Assembly (NCBI GenBank): GCA_021234155.1
Contig: JAJEKV010000009.1
Coordinates: 10,670,546-10,734,545 of the forward strand
Direction: 5' to 3'
DNA from: Isoetes taiwanensis
Taxonomy: Eukaryota; Streptophyta; Lycopodiopsida; Isoetales; Isoetaceae
Length of the DNA stretch: 64,000 nt
The notes beneath the pieces were generated by a model. That model searched no databases and was not told the origin of the DNA. It saw only the letters and a program-made list of their open reading frames with translations. Below, in pieces: positions 11,940 through 23,306 of the stretch (position 1 is the first letter of the stretch; each line of letters opens with the position of its first letter). Both the position numbers and the translations under genes were made by a program.

Positions 11940-13480
11940 TAGTAGGACCAAAACACTTCCACACCGGCTCAAGGATTATGTGCTCAACTCTTGTCATGGA
12001 ACCGACATCCTTTTTGGAAGCAGTTAATAGTGCTCAGAAAGATCAGTGGCACAAAGCAATGAGAGGAACTTTCTGCTATTGCGCAGGCTGAAACATGGAT
12101 CTTGGTTCCTCAACCATCAGAGAGAACAATTGTGGGATCATGTTGGGTTTTTAAACTCAAATATTCAGCAGAAGGGAAGACTCATGTTCAAAGACCAATT
12201 GATGGCACGTGGATTCACTCAAATCCCAGGGATGGACTTCGACAACACCACTGCTCCCTTGGTCCGGATGACCACAATCCGAGCTGTTCTTGCCCATGCA
12301 TGTCTGAATCATTATTTTGTTATGGACAGCCTGAAGGATTCGAACAGGGAGTTAACCTCGTTTGCCAGCTTCGCAAGGCCCTATATGGATTAAAACAGGC
12401 TTCAAGGACATGGTATTTTAAACTGAACTCAGCCCTTCTTGATCTTCATTTCATTGTTAGCATAGTTGATCCAAGCCTTTATTTTCGTTTATCCCCATTT
12501 CCCATCTACATCTTATGTTATGTGGATGATCTCATAATTATTGCAGCGCCAGATCTCGTCTCAATCAAAACCCAACTTCAACCAATTTTCCATATGCGAG
12601 ACCTTGCCCCCAATTCATCATTTCCTTGGCCTACAGATCGAATATAATAGAACCATGGGATTCAAAAAAAAAATCATCAAGAGAAGTATCTCCCAAATCT
12701 GCTTCAACTTTGCATGACCAGTTGTAATCCAGTAGCCACACCCCTTGAAACCAGCCTATTCTTGCATCCCCAAGATCCTATTTGCTCTCCACAGTACTAT
12801 TACCTCAGAGATAAGTATAGACATGTTCTAGGGACACTTAATTTTGCTGTTGTATCAACTCGTCTAAACCTCTCTTTACCTTTATCAAAACTTAGCCAGT
12901 CCTATGTAGATCCTCACCAATCACATTGTACTTCACTCAAAAGGTGCCTCAGATATATAGCAGGATCCTTGAACCTGGGTATTCATTATAGGGCCAGTGG
13001 GGGCAGGGAACTTTTAGGGTACTCTGACTCAGATTGGGGTGGAGATGCAGACAAGAAATAAAGTTCATGACATATTTTTATGTTAGCTGGAGGTGTGGTC
13101 AGTTGGAGCAGCAAGAAGTAGCGTTGTGTCGCACAATCCACAACAGAAGCTGAGTACTATGCCATTGCAAAGGCTTTTAATGAGGATCTTTGGCTCCAGA
13201 GGTTGGCCCTGGAAACACGGATTATGACAGTAGTGGTGGACAATCAGGGAGCAATTCAAATTGCAGATGATCCTAGAGACCACCAAAGGATGAAGCATGT
13301 GGATGTAAAATTCCAAAATTCCATTTCATTAGGGACATCATTCTGCAGGGATCAGTTAAGTTACAATATTGTCACACTTCAGACATGTTTGCAGATATTA
13401 TACCAAGGCTTTAGGGAAACCCAAGTTTACAACATTTCTATAGAAACTGGGGTTGGAGACAACAAATTCTTGATGCTCTC
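11940..13480 (+). pseudogene. copia reverse transcriptase and RNase H relic
   Basis: The RT region contains LMARGFTQIPGMDF near 12198-12240, a QLRKALYGLKQASRTWY block near 12363-12414, and the catalytic YVDD near 12519-12530. RNase H is marked by YSDSDWGGD near 13019-13046, STTEAEYYAIA near 13138-13172, DNQGAIQIADDP near 13238-13275 and MKHVDVKF near 13290-13313. At least five frame changes and several stops separate these blocks. The order RT then RNase H, after integrase, is what separates copia from gypsy elements. Confidence 0.9.
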
Positions 13481-13494
13481 ATTTTAAGTGGGGG

Positions 13495-14413
13495 TGTTAG
13501 GAATGGTAAAATGAGTAGCGCCAAAGCATGATGACATTAATCTAAATACATCATTACAAAAAGCACAAAACAAGGTTCTCAAACATGCCATTGGTACAAC
13601 AAGAATAACATGAGCCTATGCATGCATAGCACCTTGATTAGGCAACAAATATTTAAGTTACAAAACTCAACGTGATCTACATAAGCAGCAACCAGAACAT
13701 TAAATTTTTTTTAATCTTTTTTTTTTTTAATTTTTGGAAGGACGTGAGACTCTTTTTATTGACAAAAATAAAGGCACAATACACAATGCACAGATAGGAA
13801 TAAAATCCTAGTGTGGATAGGCTGACCCAACTAGGCACAAACACCCATCTATGCATAAGAAGAACACCATAAATACGTCTGCCAAATTACCTCTTTTTTA
13901 TCATCAGCTAGAGATGAGCAACAATAAGCTATCTTTCTGTTGAGCACAATGAAGAAGGTGCTGGTCAGAGATGTGTGCATCTTGGAAAAGAGACAAATGT
14001 CGCCTCTGCCAGATAGACCACAAAATCCAACTAGAAGCAAGATGAAATGCCCGTTTATGCAAGTTAGGCCAAACAGGGGGATAAAGTGCAAGTAGGATCT
14101 TCTGGCTAGTGAGAGACACATGGAAAAGTAGATGATCGTACAAGAAGAAGCAGTGTTCAATAGTTTCAACATGTTGGCCACAGAGAGGGCAACGATTTGA
14201 GACTCTAGATTTATGCTACCATAATTAGTAGTTCCTTAAGTTTAGGAGCATATGTTTTGGAGGATTCTCAGTAGATTCAGTTAAGCATTTGTATTTAAGT
14301 TGAAGCCTTGGAGGCAGAATGTACCGAGTTTTCTTATCAATTGCACTAGTTCAAGTTCTTCTGATCATATTGTTTCAATGTTCTCGAGTCTAGTTCATGC
14401 CATAATCTTCACA
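13495..14413 (+). repeat. 3' LTR of the copia element, split by an insertion
   Basis: LTR sequence runs 13495-13520 and resumes at 14210, ending CACA at 14413. The intervening roughly 690 bases (13521-14209) are absent from the 5' LTR. The right part is a LINE-B 3' end (13706-14209). The left 185 bases (13521-13705) have no match that I can see in this window. Confidence 0.85.
13706..14209 (-). mobile_element. LINE-B 3' fragment inserted in the copia LTR
   Basis: On the minus strand this reads KRAFHLASSWILWSIWQRR near 14055-14000, matching KRAFHLASAWIIWSIWKRR in the fuller LINE-B copy at 51878-54055 and the copy at 31608-32548. It ends in an A-rich tail (T-runs at 13706-13729 on the plus strand). 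It is more diverged from the other two copies than they are from each other, so it is an older or sister subfamily member, and it is 5'-truncated. Confidence 0.8.
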
Positions 14414-14515
14414 AACGATGCCAATATAATGGACACCAATGGCCGAGATTTAGCCATGCAGTGATTAAAAGTAGCTTCAATTAAAGAGAGGTAACTAATC
14501 TTTTAAGATGTTACG

Positions 14516-14685
14516 TGGAAGGCTAACAAGGAGCCGATTCCTGGCCTGGGAGAAGAGCAGGCTACCTACAGCAGCCAGTCGCAGGCTACCTGCAGCTGCC
14601 AGGAGCACCGGGTAGGCGCGAATGGCTGCTGCAAGTAGCCTGCTCCCCTCCCACGCCAGGAATCGGGCAACTTGTTAGCCTTCCA
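14516..14685. repeat. Long hairpin (62-bp inverted repeat, 45-bp loop)
   Basis: The left arm 14516-14577 and the reverse complement of the right arm 14623-14685 share TGGAAGGCTAACAAG, CCGATTCCTGGC, GAGCAGGCTAC and GCAGCAGCCA with few mismatches. The segment is GC-rich in AT-rich surroundings. It may be a foldback or MITE-type element. A small-RNA hairpin is possible, but nothing shows transcription. No convincing target duplication was seen. Confidence 0.85.
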
Positions 14686-14689
14686 TGGC

Positions 14690-15550
14690 ATCAAGGTAAG
14701 CAACAAAACTCGGTTTCAACCTCAGCGATGGTGCTTTCTTGGACTCAAGCTCAACGATAGTGCTTCAGCAATGGTGCATTTCTGGCGAAATTTTTAAGCT
14801 CGCCACAACAGGGGTTCGGCGACCATAGCAACAACAGGGTTTTCAGAAATCCAGCGAAGCCACAACAGGGGTTTTCACGCAGATAACTTGCTGTAGCAAG
14901 TCGTTCAAGAATGCTCTACCTATTTGCCATTCTTGATTAGTATGATCGCCACATGGCAACATCCCATTGGATAACAAATAAGAACGGATACTAACTTACC
15001 TTGACGTAGACATATATGCATGGCACCATCACTTAAAGACATATTGCTGACCTTTTAGCTAGGGCACTACCCTAGTACTCATAAGCTGCACCAAATTATT
15101 TCGATGTGAAAGGTCTTTGCATCATGAGAGATGCCCATTTATACATGAACTTGATGGCACTTCTCAAATTGGGTTCAATGGTTGTCCTTAAAATTTTCCC
15201 TCTGCAAATCATCCACCATAAATTTACTTGCAATATTTGTGTACTGGTTTCTACTAGCGAATAATTTAAGCCCTACACCTGCTAATTGGCAAAAACAAAA
15301 GTTTTCCATGATCCATTCAGAAAAGAGTGGCCATCCGTCAACAGAATTGCAATTGGGAGCCTTGATCAAAAGATCATAGCAATGGGTATTCTTTATACCA
15401 CTAGCAAGGAACAAGAATTTTCAGAAATCCAAAGCAACTAGATGATGCCATCAAAACCTTGTGCATTGTTGCTGCTATTCAGACTCAACATTACAGATAG
15501 AACTTTCAGTCATTGTAAATCATTGTAAACAAGACCTGTTTTACAACTCC
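14690..15550. other. No gene recognised
   Basis: Apart from a short repeated phrase about GCGATGGTGC and ACAACAGGGGTT (14725-14880), I see no coding or repeat structure that I can support. Confidence 0.4.
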
Positions 15551-15554
15551 CCAT

Positions 15555-15824
15555 TCACAACCTGAGCTGAGTTGACAATTTACTTTCAGGTTCAATTTGA
15601 GGGCAGCACCCAGTTCTGATGCAATGTTCCAAGCCATGATGCCTCAGTACCCCTTGGCTGCAGAGCGAATCAACAATATTTTTGGGAAAATTAAGACCAC
15701 TAGTTGACCCAACTCCCATTGGCAACTCTATTGGCCAATCTTCGGACATACTTTGGGTTTGTAGAAGAGAGCCCATTTTGTAATTCTGGCAGTGTCTTTG
15801 ATTATATTCTATGATGCTTCTCAA
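15555..15824 (-). other. Unassigned open frame next to the RING-H2 gene
   Basis: An 89-codon frame from ATG at 15824 lies about 360 bases downstream of the RING-H2 stop on the same strand. The sequence is mixed and protein-like, with a few Cys residues, but I recognise no domain. It could be part of the 3' untranslated region of the upstream gene, a small exon, or chance. Confidence 0.2.
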
Positions 15825-16186
15825 AGTTCACAATCTGCTAATGCTTCTCCTCATTGTTTCCTATTGATGCTGCCTTTGATGGTTCAAGTTAAGAGAATGA
15901 TAAGAACACCACAATAATAAGAAACGAAACCTATTTGGCAGAGAGGTTGTCTGCAATATTGTGTGATTATCCTGTTGGTAATAGACCAGATCCACCATCT
16001 CAACCTCACACAACTCATCTGCATAGGCTAGAACAACCATCTAGACCTCGCACCACATCTCCTTTGCATCCCCAACAGTCTCGCAAAACTTATATCGGAG
16101 TCAGAAGAGAGTGATTATATTCCTGACATGAGCACAATTCAATAAAACCCTGATACCGTGGCCTCTATCAACAGTAACTGCATCAG

Positions 16187-17773
16187 CTAGACTAGAAACC
16201 TTTTAGTGTCACCGCCACTACTTCCAGGGAGGGTATTCAGCTTCTTCTCATCCACATCTGTTACATGCCTCCCTGGAACAGTTTGACTAGAGCCTTCCAC
16301 ATTTGGGTTGATGTTAGATGAGAGAGAAACTGCATCGTCACTGTAGCTATCACAGTTATCTGAAGCCTGAAATTCTGGAGATAATGCGGATAGATGCGAG
16401 GGATTGTCTATGTCCCTTTCAATGTTGATATTGATTGCCAGAACGTCATCTGGCGTTTCTTCATGTCCCCTCCTAGCAACATGGGCCTCTTCTCTATCCC
16501 ATCGCTTCCGAAACCAAAAACTCCACCTTCCAGATCGTCCAGTTATAGTTTCGAGTGAAGAACTTCTTGCAAGCCTTGCCATATTTGTCTCCAAGCCCTG
16601 CCCATGGACAGAGCTTCCACCACTCCTATTAGGGTACTCCCGCAAAAGATGAGGTAGAACTGTGCCTTGATGGGCATCATCCATTACTGGATGAGAGAGC
16701 ATGCCATCAGACCAATTTGCATGATGAAAAAAACTGTCTGGGAAAGCTCCAGGACCAAAACGCCTTCGGATTGCTATGCTTATTTGATGCCTATCAGGAG
16801 AATTCCGCAATGATATTCGACAAATAGGACATGTAGCATGTTGTCTTAACCATGCATCGATGCATTCAAGATGAAATGCGTGTCCACACAACGGTAAAAC
16901 ACGCAGGACTTCTTTCTCCTCATATTCCCCTAGGCAAACTGTGCACCTACACATGTAAGCAATCTTCACTATAAGAGCATAACCTATGAAGAGTAGAAAG
17001 CTCTACAGTACATAACCATTATTTGATATAGCTGTGAGTTGATGCAACCTTACTTCTCATATAGGTATTGACTTCATGTCGTGTAAGGAAATAAAGCACA
17101 ACTTCTTCCATACAGGTAACTTTTCAAGTCTAGACTTATGCAATGCAACAATTGAAATTGAATTAAAAAAAAACTGATTGTAAAAGCTTACAGAGTATCT
17201 TCTCTGGATGAAAATGTATCCTGATTGTACTTAATTGTTGGAAATGATGCTACTGTAGTTGGCTCCATACCATGTAGGCTGCGTTCAATCTGCAAAAAAA
17301 CTTGCAGTTAGTCAATAGCATGGTTTCATTTACTATGTGTATCTTAAAGAATGGCATAAAACAAGAAGGCGAGTTCTAATGCCATTTAAACTAAGATTTA
17401 TATATGAGTCAGTAATGCAAGCAACACGCGCCTGCAGATAAGCTATCGTCATTAGCTAGTCCAAAGTAAAAAATCTGAGTGTTGAATTGAATCAAATGCT
17501 TGGAAATATGTACTGCAGGCAGTAATGGCACAAGAAATTCAAGTGATAATATCTAAAAGCTCAGTAAATAAAAGTAATACAAATACTTACAGAAGCTATA
17601 TCCATCTCAAATCCCGATCCGGAGCGAACTCTAGCTTGTCTACGCCGCAGCCGCGCGCAAGCAAGCCGTGCACAAACGAAAACTATAAATGTTGCACTCA
17701 CCGCAAAGCCAAGGACGGTCATAATCAAGTTCATAGTAGAGCTTATCATTTTCCGTGGCTGCTTGTTTCCCAT
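16187..17773 (-). CDS. ATL-type RING-H2 finger E3 ubiquitin ligase, three exons
   Basis: Predicted exons are 17773-17591, 17289-17192 and 16946-16187, all with GT/AG borders. Their lengths (183, 98, 760) sum to 1041, and the split codon CT|G restores Leu-94 before the RING, giving 346 residues. A hydrophobic segment at about residues 10-36 fits a single membrane anchor, followed by a basic patch ([10 protein letters not shown]). [12 protein letters not shown] stretch resembles the GLD motif of the ATL family. The RING-H2 spans 95-136, with ligands C95, C98, C114, H116, H119, C122, C133 and C136, Pro112 one residue before the third Cys as in ATLs, and the Trp (W126) that contacts E2 enzymes. 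The long Ser-rich tail is probably disordered. ATL proteins ubiquitinate targets at membranes, often in defence or stress signalling; the substrate is unknown. The start was chosen because the anchor follows it directly and the exons stay in phase. Confidence 0.88.
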
Positions 17774-18261
17774 AAATTTCTGAATTTACATCACCATAGC
17801 TGTGTTCTACGAGAGCTTAACCATTTCAGACAAGAAATCCGATTAAAGAAGGTAATACGAACTAGACCCAACAAAGCCATGGGTAAATACACAAGATCCA
17901 TCACAACAATCTTAATAAATTGCTCAGGATCTTCATGAATAAGTGGGTGTTCATTGTAGATGGGATCCAGAAGAGGAAAGAAGCAAAGACACTTCAGAAG
18001 CGGATTTGTTTGATCCCACTGAGTCTTAGCATACACAGTGTGATATTTAGGGGCAAAGGGGACCACCGGAGCTGCAGCATACGTGGGTTGGAGTTGGATC
18101 GAACTGGAAAAGGCTAAACAGGCCGGTCCAATTGGTCTAAAGCCATGCAAAGCGATGCAGAACTATGCCCACAGAAAAGGGCAAGGACCAGAAAAAAAAA
18201 ATGAGAGAGAGAATGGAGAAACGAGACTCTTGGCATGTTACTTTTGAACGGCTCTGTCACT

Positions 18262-18391
18262 GCCACGTCATACAAGAAGACAAATCTGGGCCTTGCTTTG
18301 CCCGTGCAAGCCGGTCAGCCGTTATTGACATTTCCGGCGATACGTGGCGCCAAAACATGGGATCTCTCTTCGTCTATTCCTTATATATGAT
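18262..18391 (-). promoter_or_regulatory. Possible promoter region of the RING-H2 gene
   Basis: A TATA-like CATATATAAGG lies on the minus strand at about 18379-18390, about 610 bases before the ATG. Two ACGT-core boxes (GCCACGTCA at 18262-18270 and TACGTGGCGCC at 18341-18351) lie between it and the gene; such cores bind bZIP factors. Their position downstream of the TATA-like box weakens the case. No transcript evidence is available. Confidence 0.2.
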
Positions 18392-19157
18392 TTGAATATA
18401 TTTGGGATGTTTGGGCCCATAAAACTGACCTCTAATCCTTGCCTCAACCAATGGCCTTAATTATTCATGTTGTCCAAAAACCTATAGAATCACCAACTGT
18501 TGGGATTGTGCCACATTACCACATTCTAGATATCTTTATCTTCACCCTAACCGTGTTCCTAAGTGATCCGAAATATTGCCTCCACAATGTCTTGCAAAAT
18601 TAGGTTAACCCTGCAACAATAATTGTCTAGATGATGTGGTCCTCCTTCAAATTGTGGTCCTCAACTCCCATAAATAGTTGTCCAATTGATGTGGCCAAGT
18701 TTGTCCTACAAATTGTAAACCTCAAGTCAGGACCACCGTCAATCCAGTGATTATTGTCCTTATGCCACGTGGGGAGATTGACCCTGCTTGGTAAGGTATA
18801 CAACCAACATAGGGTCTCCAATTATGTCAATGGCCTCAGTCTTCTCTAGTTTGATTGTCTTAATCGGCTTGCCCAATAGTCTATCTTCTCTTAGACAAAA
18901 TTCCACTTACAATGGCTAAAATAGTCGTATCCATATGAAAATTATGTAAACTGGAATGGCATCATCAATGCTCTAATCTTAAATATCTGCATCAAGAGCT
19001 TGAACTACACTATAGCATCCAACTAGTAGAATATACCATTGAAGGGCAGCCATTGCTAAACTTGTATATGATGTTACCATATGATGTCCCCATGGCACCA
19101 TATGACCTCCTTCCTCAGCATGTAGCAGATGCCGGAGATGTGTTGGGATCTAGTCCA

Positions 19158-19563
19158 TTAACGTTCTTTAACCACCCCATAACCAACTGGGCAAACCATC
19201 CAAATGTTGATGGGAAATCCATTCCACCCTCGTATGGTGGTATCAGGAAATGCCACACCAAGATATACTCGAGCGATCTCTCATGGGTTCGTTACAATCT
19301 CTCCCACTAGAACTATGCTCGTCCTCAAGCATCACAAGACCATAGACCACAGCATCTCATGGTGTCCAAGACCAAGTCAAGACCATACCCTCCAATTCAA
19401 GCCATGCTCTAATACCAAACGTAACATTCCTTAACCACCCCGGGCTAACCAATTGGCCAAAATATCTTAATATTTATGGATAAATCCATGCCACCCTCTT
19501 ATCGTGGTATCAGAAAATGCCACACTAAAATCTACTCGAACCGTCTGCCATGGATTTGTTACA
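19158..19563 (-). mobile_element. TRIM (terminal-repeat retrotransposon in miniature), complete
   Basis: Two LTRs of about 140 bases (19158-19296 and 19421-19563) flank only 124 bases. On the minus strand the element starts TGTAACAAATCCATGG. The 5' LTR is followed by a primer site TGGTATTAGAGC (19417-19406), close to the initiator tRNA-Met complement TGGTATCAGAGC. Before the 3' LTR there is a purine tract, AGTGGGAGAGA (about 19308-19298). The 5-base GTCCA flanks both sides (19153-19157 and 19564-19568). It has no coding capacity, so it must be mobilised in trans. The 3' LTR ends TTAA rather than the expected CA, so the terminus has decayed. Confidence 0.88.
19404..19417 (-). promoter_or_regulatory. 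TRIM primer-binding site
   Basis: TGGTATTAGAGCAT on the minus strand lies three bases after the 5' LTR. It matches the complement of plant initiator tRNA-Met with one transition. Confidence 0.8.
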
Positions 19564-19796
19564 GTCCAGAAGCTTGAATTAACACCACAGCATCATACTA
19601 GTACAATATATTATTGAAAGGCACGCATTGCTAAACTTGTATGTGATGTTACCCTACTATATGGTCCTCATGGCACCATATAAGATATGGGTTCTCCTTC
19701 CTCAACAAATATAATAGAATTTGGCAGGAACTGCTCAAGACATCCAGATGTTATTGCATACTCGCTAGGGTGTAGGCTAAGAGGTCTACGTCATCC

Positions 19797-20620
19797 TTAT
19801 ATTAGTTGCAGGATGACATGATGAGCAAGCTTGCTTCCCTCTTCACTCCTCCCCTCCCCCCCATATTGTGCTACCCAATCCTCAAATTGATCAATGTACA
19901 ACCCAAACAATGTAGGAGATGGTGGACACCTTCGGTAAACTCCAATACTATTGTTGATAACTCTTCTTGATGGTGGCATTCATGCCGAGCATGATTCATA
20001 GAGCTTGTATACTACATATTGTAATTCTTAGGGGACCCCTATAGAATCCCCCCTAACTCTTCGATAGCATCTCGGTATGAGACTCTGCCTTGTCGTAATC
20101 CAGGTGAAGTTGAGGCATATGGAAGTTAGCTTAATCGTGGATCTGTACAGCCAAAAATATGGGTTGATGATCTGAATCTACCTTCTTATCCCTACTGTTT
20201 GTGCCCACTTGCAGATGCTTGACAAGGTGCAAGTCTTGCTCTGCCACAAGCACATAATCGACAATGATGGATCTGCCTCCCTTCCCACCTCCCTCCCTCC
20301 ATTCTTTTGTCCACGATTGTAGATGGATGAGGATGGCCATTGTGCAAGACCATTGCAAATGAGCAAATCAAAGATGTTGCACGTTTGAAGCAACTATCTT
20401 CCAAATCGCATAACAAGATGACCCCCATCAGCAGATGTGTGTGGCCAAAACTTTTCTACTATGTTGCATCTCAAGGGATTCCGCAACTGTAACTTCCAAA
20501 ATTCGCTCAATTTTGTGTCGCTGATAAGCCTGTGCCATGTCATCGCCCAGAGGGTTGAGCCTCATTAGTTGCTCATGCCTACAATGACGCATAAATGATG
20601 GCCGCCTGTACAGACGTATG
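19797..20620 (-). mobile_element. LINE fragment with endonuclease and RT pieces
   Basis: On the minus strand the endonuclease C-terminus comes first. DYVLV..DLHLVKHLQVG and the active-site block SDHQPIFL lie near 20260-20140, with the Asp-His that ends the exonuclease-endonuclease-phosphatase fold. An RT piece CPPSPTLFGLYIDQFEDWV follows at 19930-19870 and matches LINE-A's PLSPTLFGLYIDRLE block, so it belongs to the same or a sister family. The sequence between them is much shorter than a full ORF2, so an internal deletion has removed most of the RT. Confidence 0.72.
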
Positions 20621-20639
20621 TTGGGAGCTAGTCCATACT

Positions 20640-21470
20640 ACCATAACTAAATATACGTTAGTTAGCTAATATATACATCAATGAAACAAAGAACATATCA
20701 TATAAGAATAAATCCTAGCATATATAAGATCAACATCAAGCACGTTCTTACCTGGCCGTAGGCTGAAGGAAAAAACTTGGCTGGTTCAGCCCTTTGGAGA
20801 TATTACTGCCGAATATATATCAATTTGACAAGCTTGGCATAAGACAATTACTTAGGGTGTTCTAGGACATCCACCAATCTCGTGTGTTGCAATGGTATTG
20901 GCTAGTAGCAACCTGTCAGATCTATAATCCTCGATCGATGAATGGTGATGTTTTACGCCCTGTATATGACACTTCTCTGGTATATTCTCAGGAATCTCAT
21001 GCTTGAGAGCCTACCATGTGGAATACTCTTTTACCAACTTCAATGTCTTCCAAACGAGATAACTCATACCAAAAATAGCTTCAACTAGTTTGTCTCCATA
21101 ACATCCATCATCCTTCAAGCAAATGACATAGTGAGAAGAGAGGCACCTGCAACCACTCAATACATGATTAGCATGATGATGGTAAGCGTGCAAAGGCCAA
21201 AAGGTACATTGGGACTCTTAGTTTATCATTGGTCACCCATTGTACCTTTTGCCCTCAGTTAGTTTAAGCTAGAGATGGGAATCGAATTAGAAATTTATGT
21301 CTATAATACATGAATTCGTTAATTTGAGAAAAAAAGTACATTCTCATTTTGCTCCAAATAAGTTTTTTGGTGCAAATTCTTGGGTAAGATACCCGTAGAC
21401 CTTGTTTTTTACCTTAATGCCTATAATACCATTGTGAATACTGATTATGCCAAACTCCTCCAATGATGGC
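20640..21470. other. No gene recognised
   Basis: Mixed-composition DNA with stops in all frames. I see no repeat or motif that I can support. Confidence 0.4.
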
Positions 21471-21479
21471 GTCTTTTCC

Positions 21480-21990
21480 ATGAATACATACCCCTCACAA
21501 CCTTCCAGGCCCTGATCCATTTTTTTATTTATTCCAGGAGTGTTATTAGGGATAGTTTACATTCCTCTATCCAAAAGGATGGCAATTAGAGAGGTAGTAA
21601 TCAAACTTGAGACTGGATGGTTGATCTTACTATGGCCTGCCTTATAGATGTACTTGCAGCAGCAGCAGTCCCCTTATTATCAATGTTAATGACTCCAAGC
21701 CCTCCATATTACTTCTTCTTGCAACATTCCTTCCTGGATACAAGGACACAACATCTGGTATTGCCTCCACTGGCAATGAATCTGTCAATTATGCATTGAA
21801 GCTTGGAAATGACCTTTTTAGGAGCTAGAAGAATGGAGGACCGATATATATGTGAAGAGGAAATCACTAAGTTAGCAATTATGGCTCTCCCATTCTTGGA
21901 GAGGTACTTACCCTTGAGAAGATCAGCCTTCCTGCTAAATTTTTCAATAATGTCATTCCAAAGATCATAAGTTCCTTGCTATGACCAAAG
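21480..21990 (-). mobile_element. Plant L1-type LINE fragment, C-terminal RT part
   Basis: On the minus strand from about 21975, LWNDIIEKFSRKADLLKGKY is followed by LSKNGRAIIANLVISSSHIY, LAPKKVISKLQCIIDRFI, and KKYGGLGVINI near 21680. This order (K..LS..GR..L...V, AP..V...L..I...F, GGLG) is typical of the region just after the RT in plant L1-like ORF2. Frame changes are present, and neither the 5' nor the 3' end is recognisable. Confidence 0.72.
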
Positions 21991-21999
21991 ATTTTTTTT

Positions 22000-23300
22000 A
22001 CGTTCGCATGTTTCTTATTATCAAATAATTTCCTATGATCGCAAGTTTTTAGGTAGAAGATTTGTTATGATGCAGACTTTTTGGGCAGAAATAAGCAAGA
22101 ACATGCATGTGTACACATGTCAGATGCTTTATAGATATTGCTATTTTTTCTATTGTTCCTTTCTTCAATTTCTTTTGCTTCTAGTATTTCTTCTTCTTCT
22201 TCTAAGCTTTTCTGAAATTTAGGTCTGGTCTTTTTTTTTCAACTACTTATGCTTCTAGTATTTCTAGTTCTAGGCTTGCTCTTTCTCCCGAAATTTAGGT
22301 CTAGTGTTTACATAAATAGATAAAGGAATTTAGGCTGCATAAATTGGTAAATGGCCATGGCCTCTTCAAAAGTACAAAATATGTGATTGTTTCACAGAAT
22401 AAGCTTTAGCCATGTCGATTCTGCTCCAACCATGCCATGGCATATCCAGAAAGAGATCTAAATTTAATAATCCATTATTTATGTTTTAAAATAATCCCTT
22501 AGAGCTTTTTACGAGGTAAAGACCTCAACAAGGAACTCGTAGCCTTCGTCAATTGCCAAAAGGGCAACCTAATTTTAGTAAAATATCCTTTTCATTTCAA
22601 AAAACTCCCTTAAAAAAGCCCCTTATAAGTTTTTACAGGTAAAGACCTCGACAAGGAATTCCAGCTTCCACTGCTCGCCACCACCTTGCCCTAATGGCAA
22701 GCCCAAAGAATCTACTCCCCATACAAGGAGTACAGATCATCCATTCCTAAGACCCGGTCACATGCATTCTCTCTATGCAATAATAGAATAGAATAGAATT
22801 GGATAGAATAGAATAGGCTTTTTAATAGGAAGCATAATATGTGGGATATAGTTTGTGGCCCCGATCTAGTATGGTGCCAAAGTTGGATCTGCTAACCACA
22901 TTTTTCCAACATGGAGCATCACTTTTTTTACCAGCTAATGACACGGATACATATCATAAAAAGTTCCTCCCTCTAGGTTCTAAATTGCATAACCACCTCT
23001 CTTTTGTTACCTCAACATTCATCATGGGATCAGATCAAACCTTGGTTCCATATTGCTTTGAGACAATGCTTGATGCTCCCTAAAACCGGCACACTACCTG
23101 CTTTCCTTATACACTACATCTAAGACCTACATGGTTCTCCATGTTCTATTTGATTCTAACATGCAAAAGAAACTGAACCTCCATCAGCATTTAGATTTCA
23201 ATGCCGAATGACCGCCTTAATATTTACAACAGTTTCCCCAATAGCTAACTTCTCAATTGCTGCCACTTATGGCAATTTTACAAATTAATGGGACCATATA
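22000..23300. other. Intergenic; one small microsatellite
   Basis: A short AGAAT-type pentanucleotide run occupies about 22781-22818. I see no gene. Two loosely similar phrases around GTAAAGACCTC.ACAAGGAA (22515-22540 and 22640-22665) suggest a small duplication of about 130 bases. Confidence 0.5.
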
Positions 23301-23306
23301 CACAAG

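Larger units (their letters stand above)
9187..14413 (+). mobile_element. Ty1/copia LTR retrotransposon with 5-bp target duplications
   Basis: Two LTRs bracket gag, protease, integrase, reverse transcriptase and RNase H relics in the order diagnostic of Ty1/copia. The 5-base flank AACGA occurs at 9182-9186 and again at 14414-14418, so the outer limits are secure. The LTRs begin TGTTAGG. The 3' LTR ends CACA; the matching bases of the 5' copy read CATA. A purine tract (AAGTGGGGG, 13486-13494) precedes the 3' LTR. All coding regions carry stops or frameshifts, so the copy is dead. The left flank contains TTTTTTGCATC..GATGCC twice (about 9071-9095, and the insertion site itself), so the element landed in one copy of a small host duplication. 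Confidence 0.93.
18990..19720 (+). repeat. Direct host duplication flanking the TRIM
   Basis: About 120 bases at 19015-19135 recur at about 19590-19715. Shared blocks include ATTGCTAAACTTGTAT, GTGATGTTACC-like and ATGGCACCATAT. The TRIM inserted between or inside these copies, since its target duplication lies within the intervening sequence. Confidence 0.7.

Noticed and set aside
17525-17938. 137-codon plus-strand frame over the first RING-H2 exon
   Set aside because: It is antisense to a membrane-anchor exon whose splicing and frame are supported on the minus strand.
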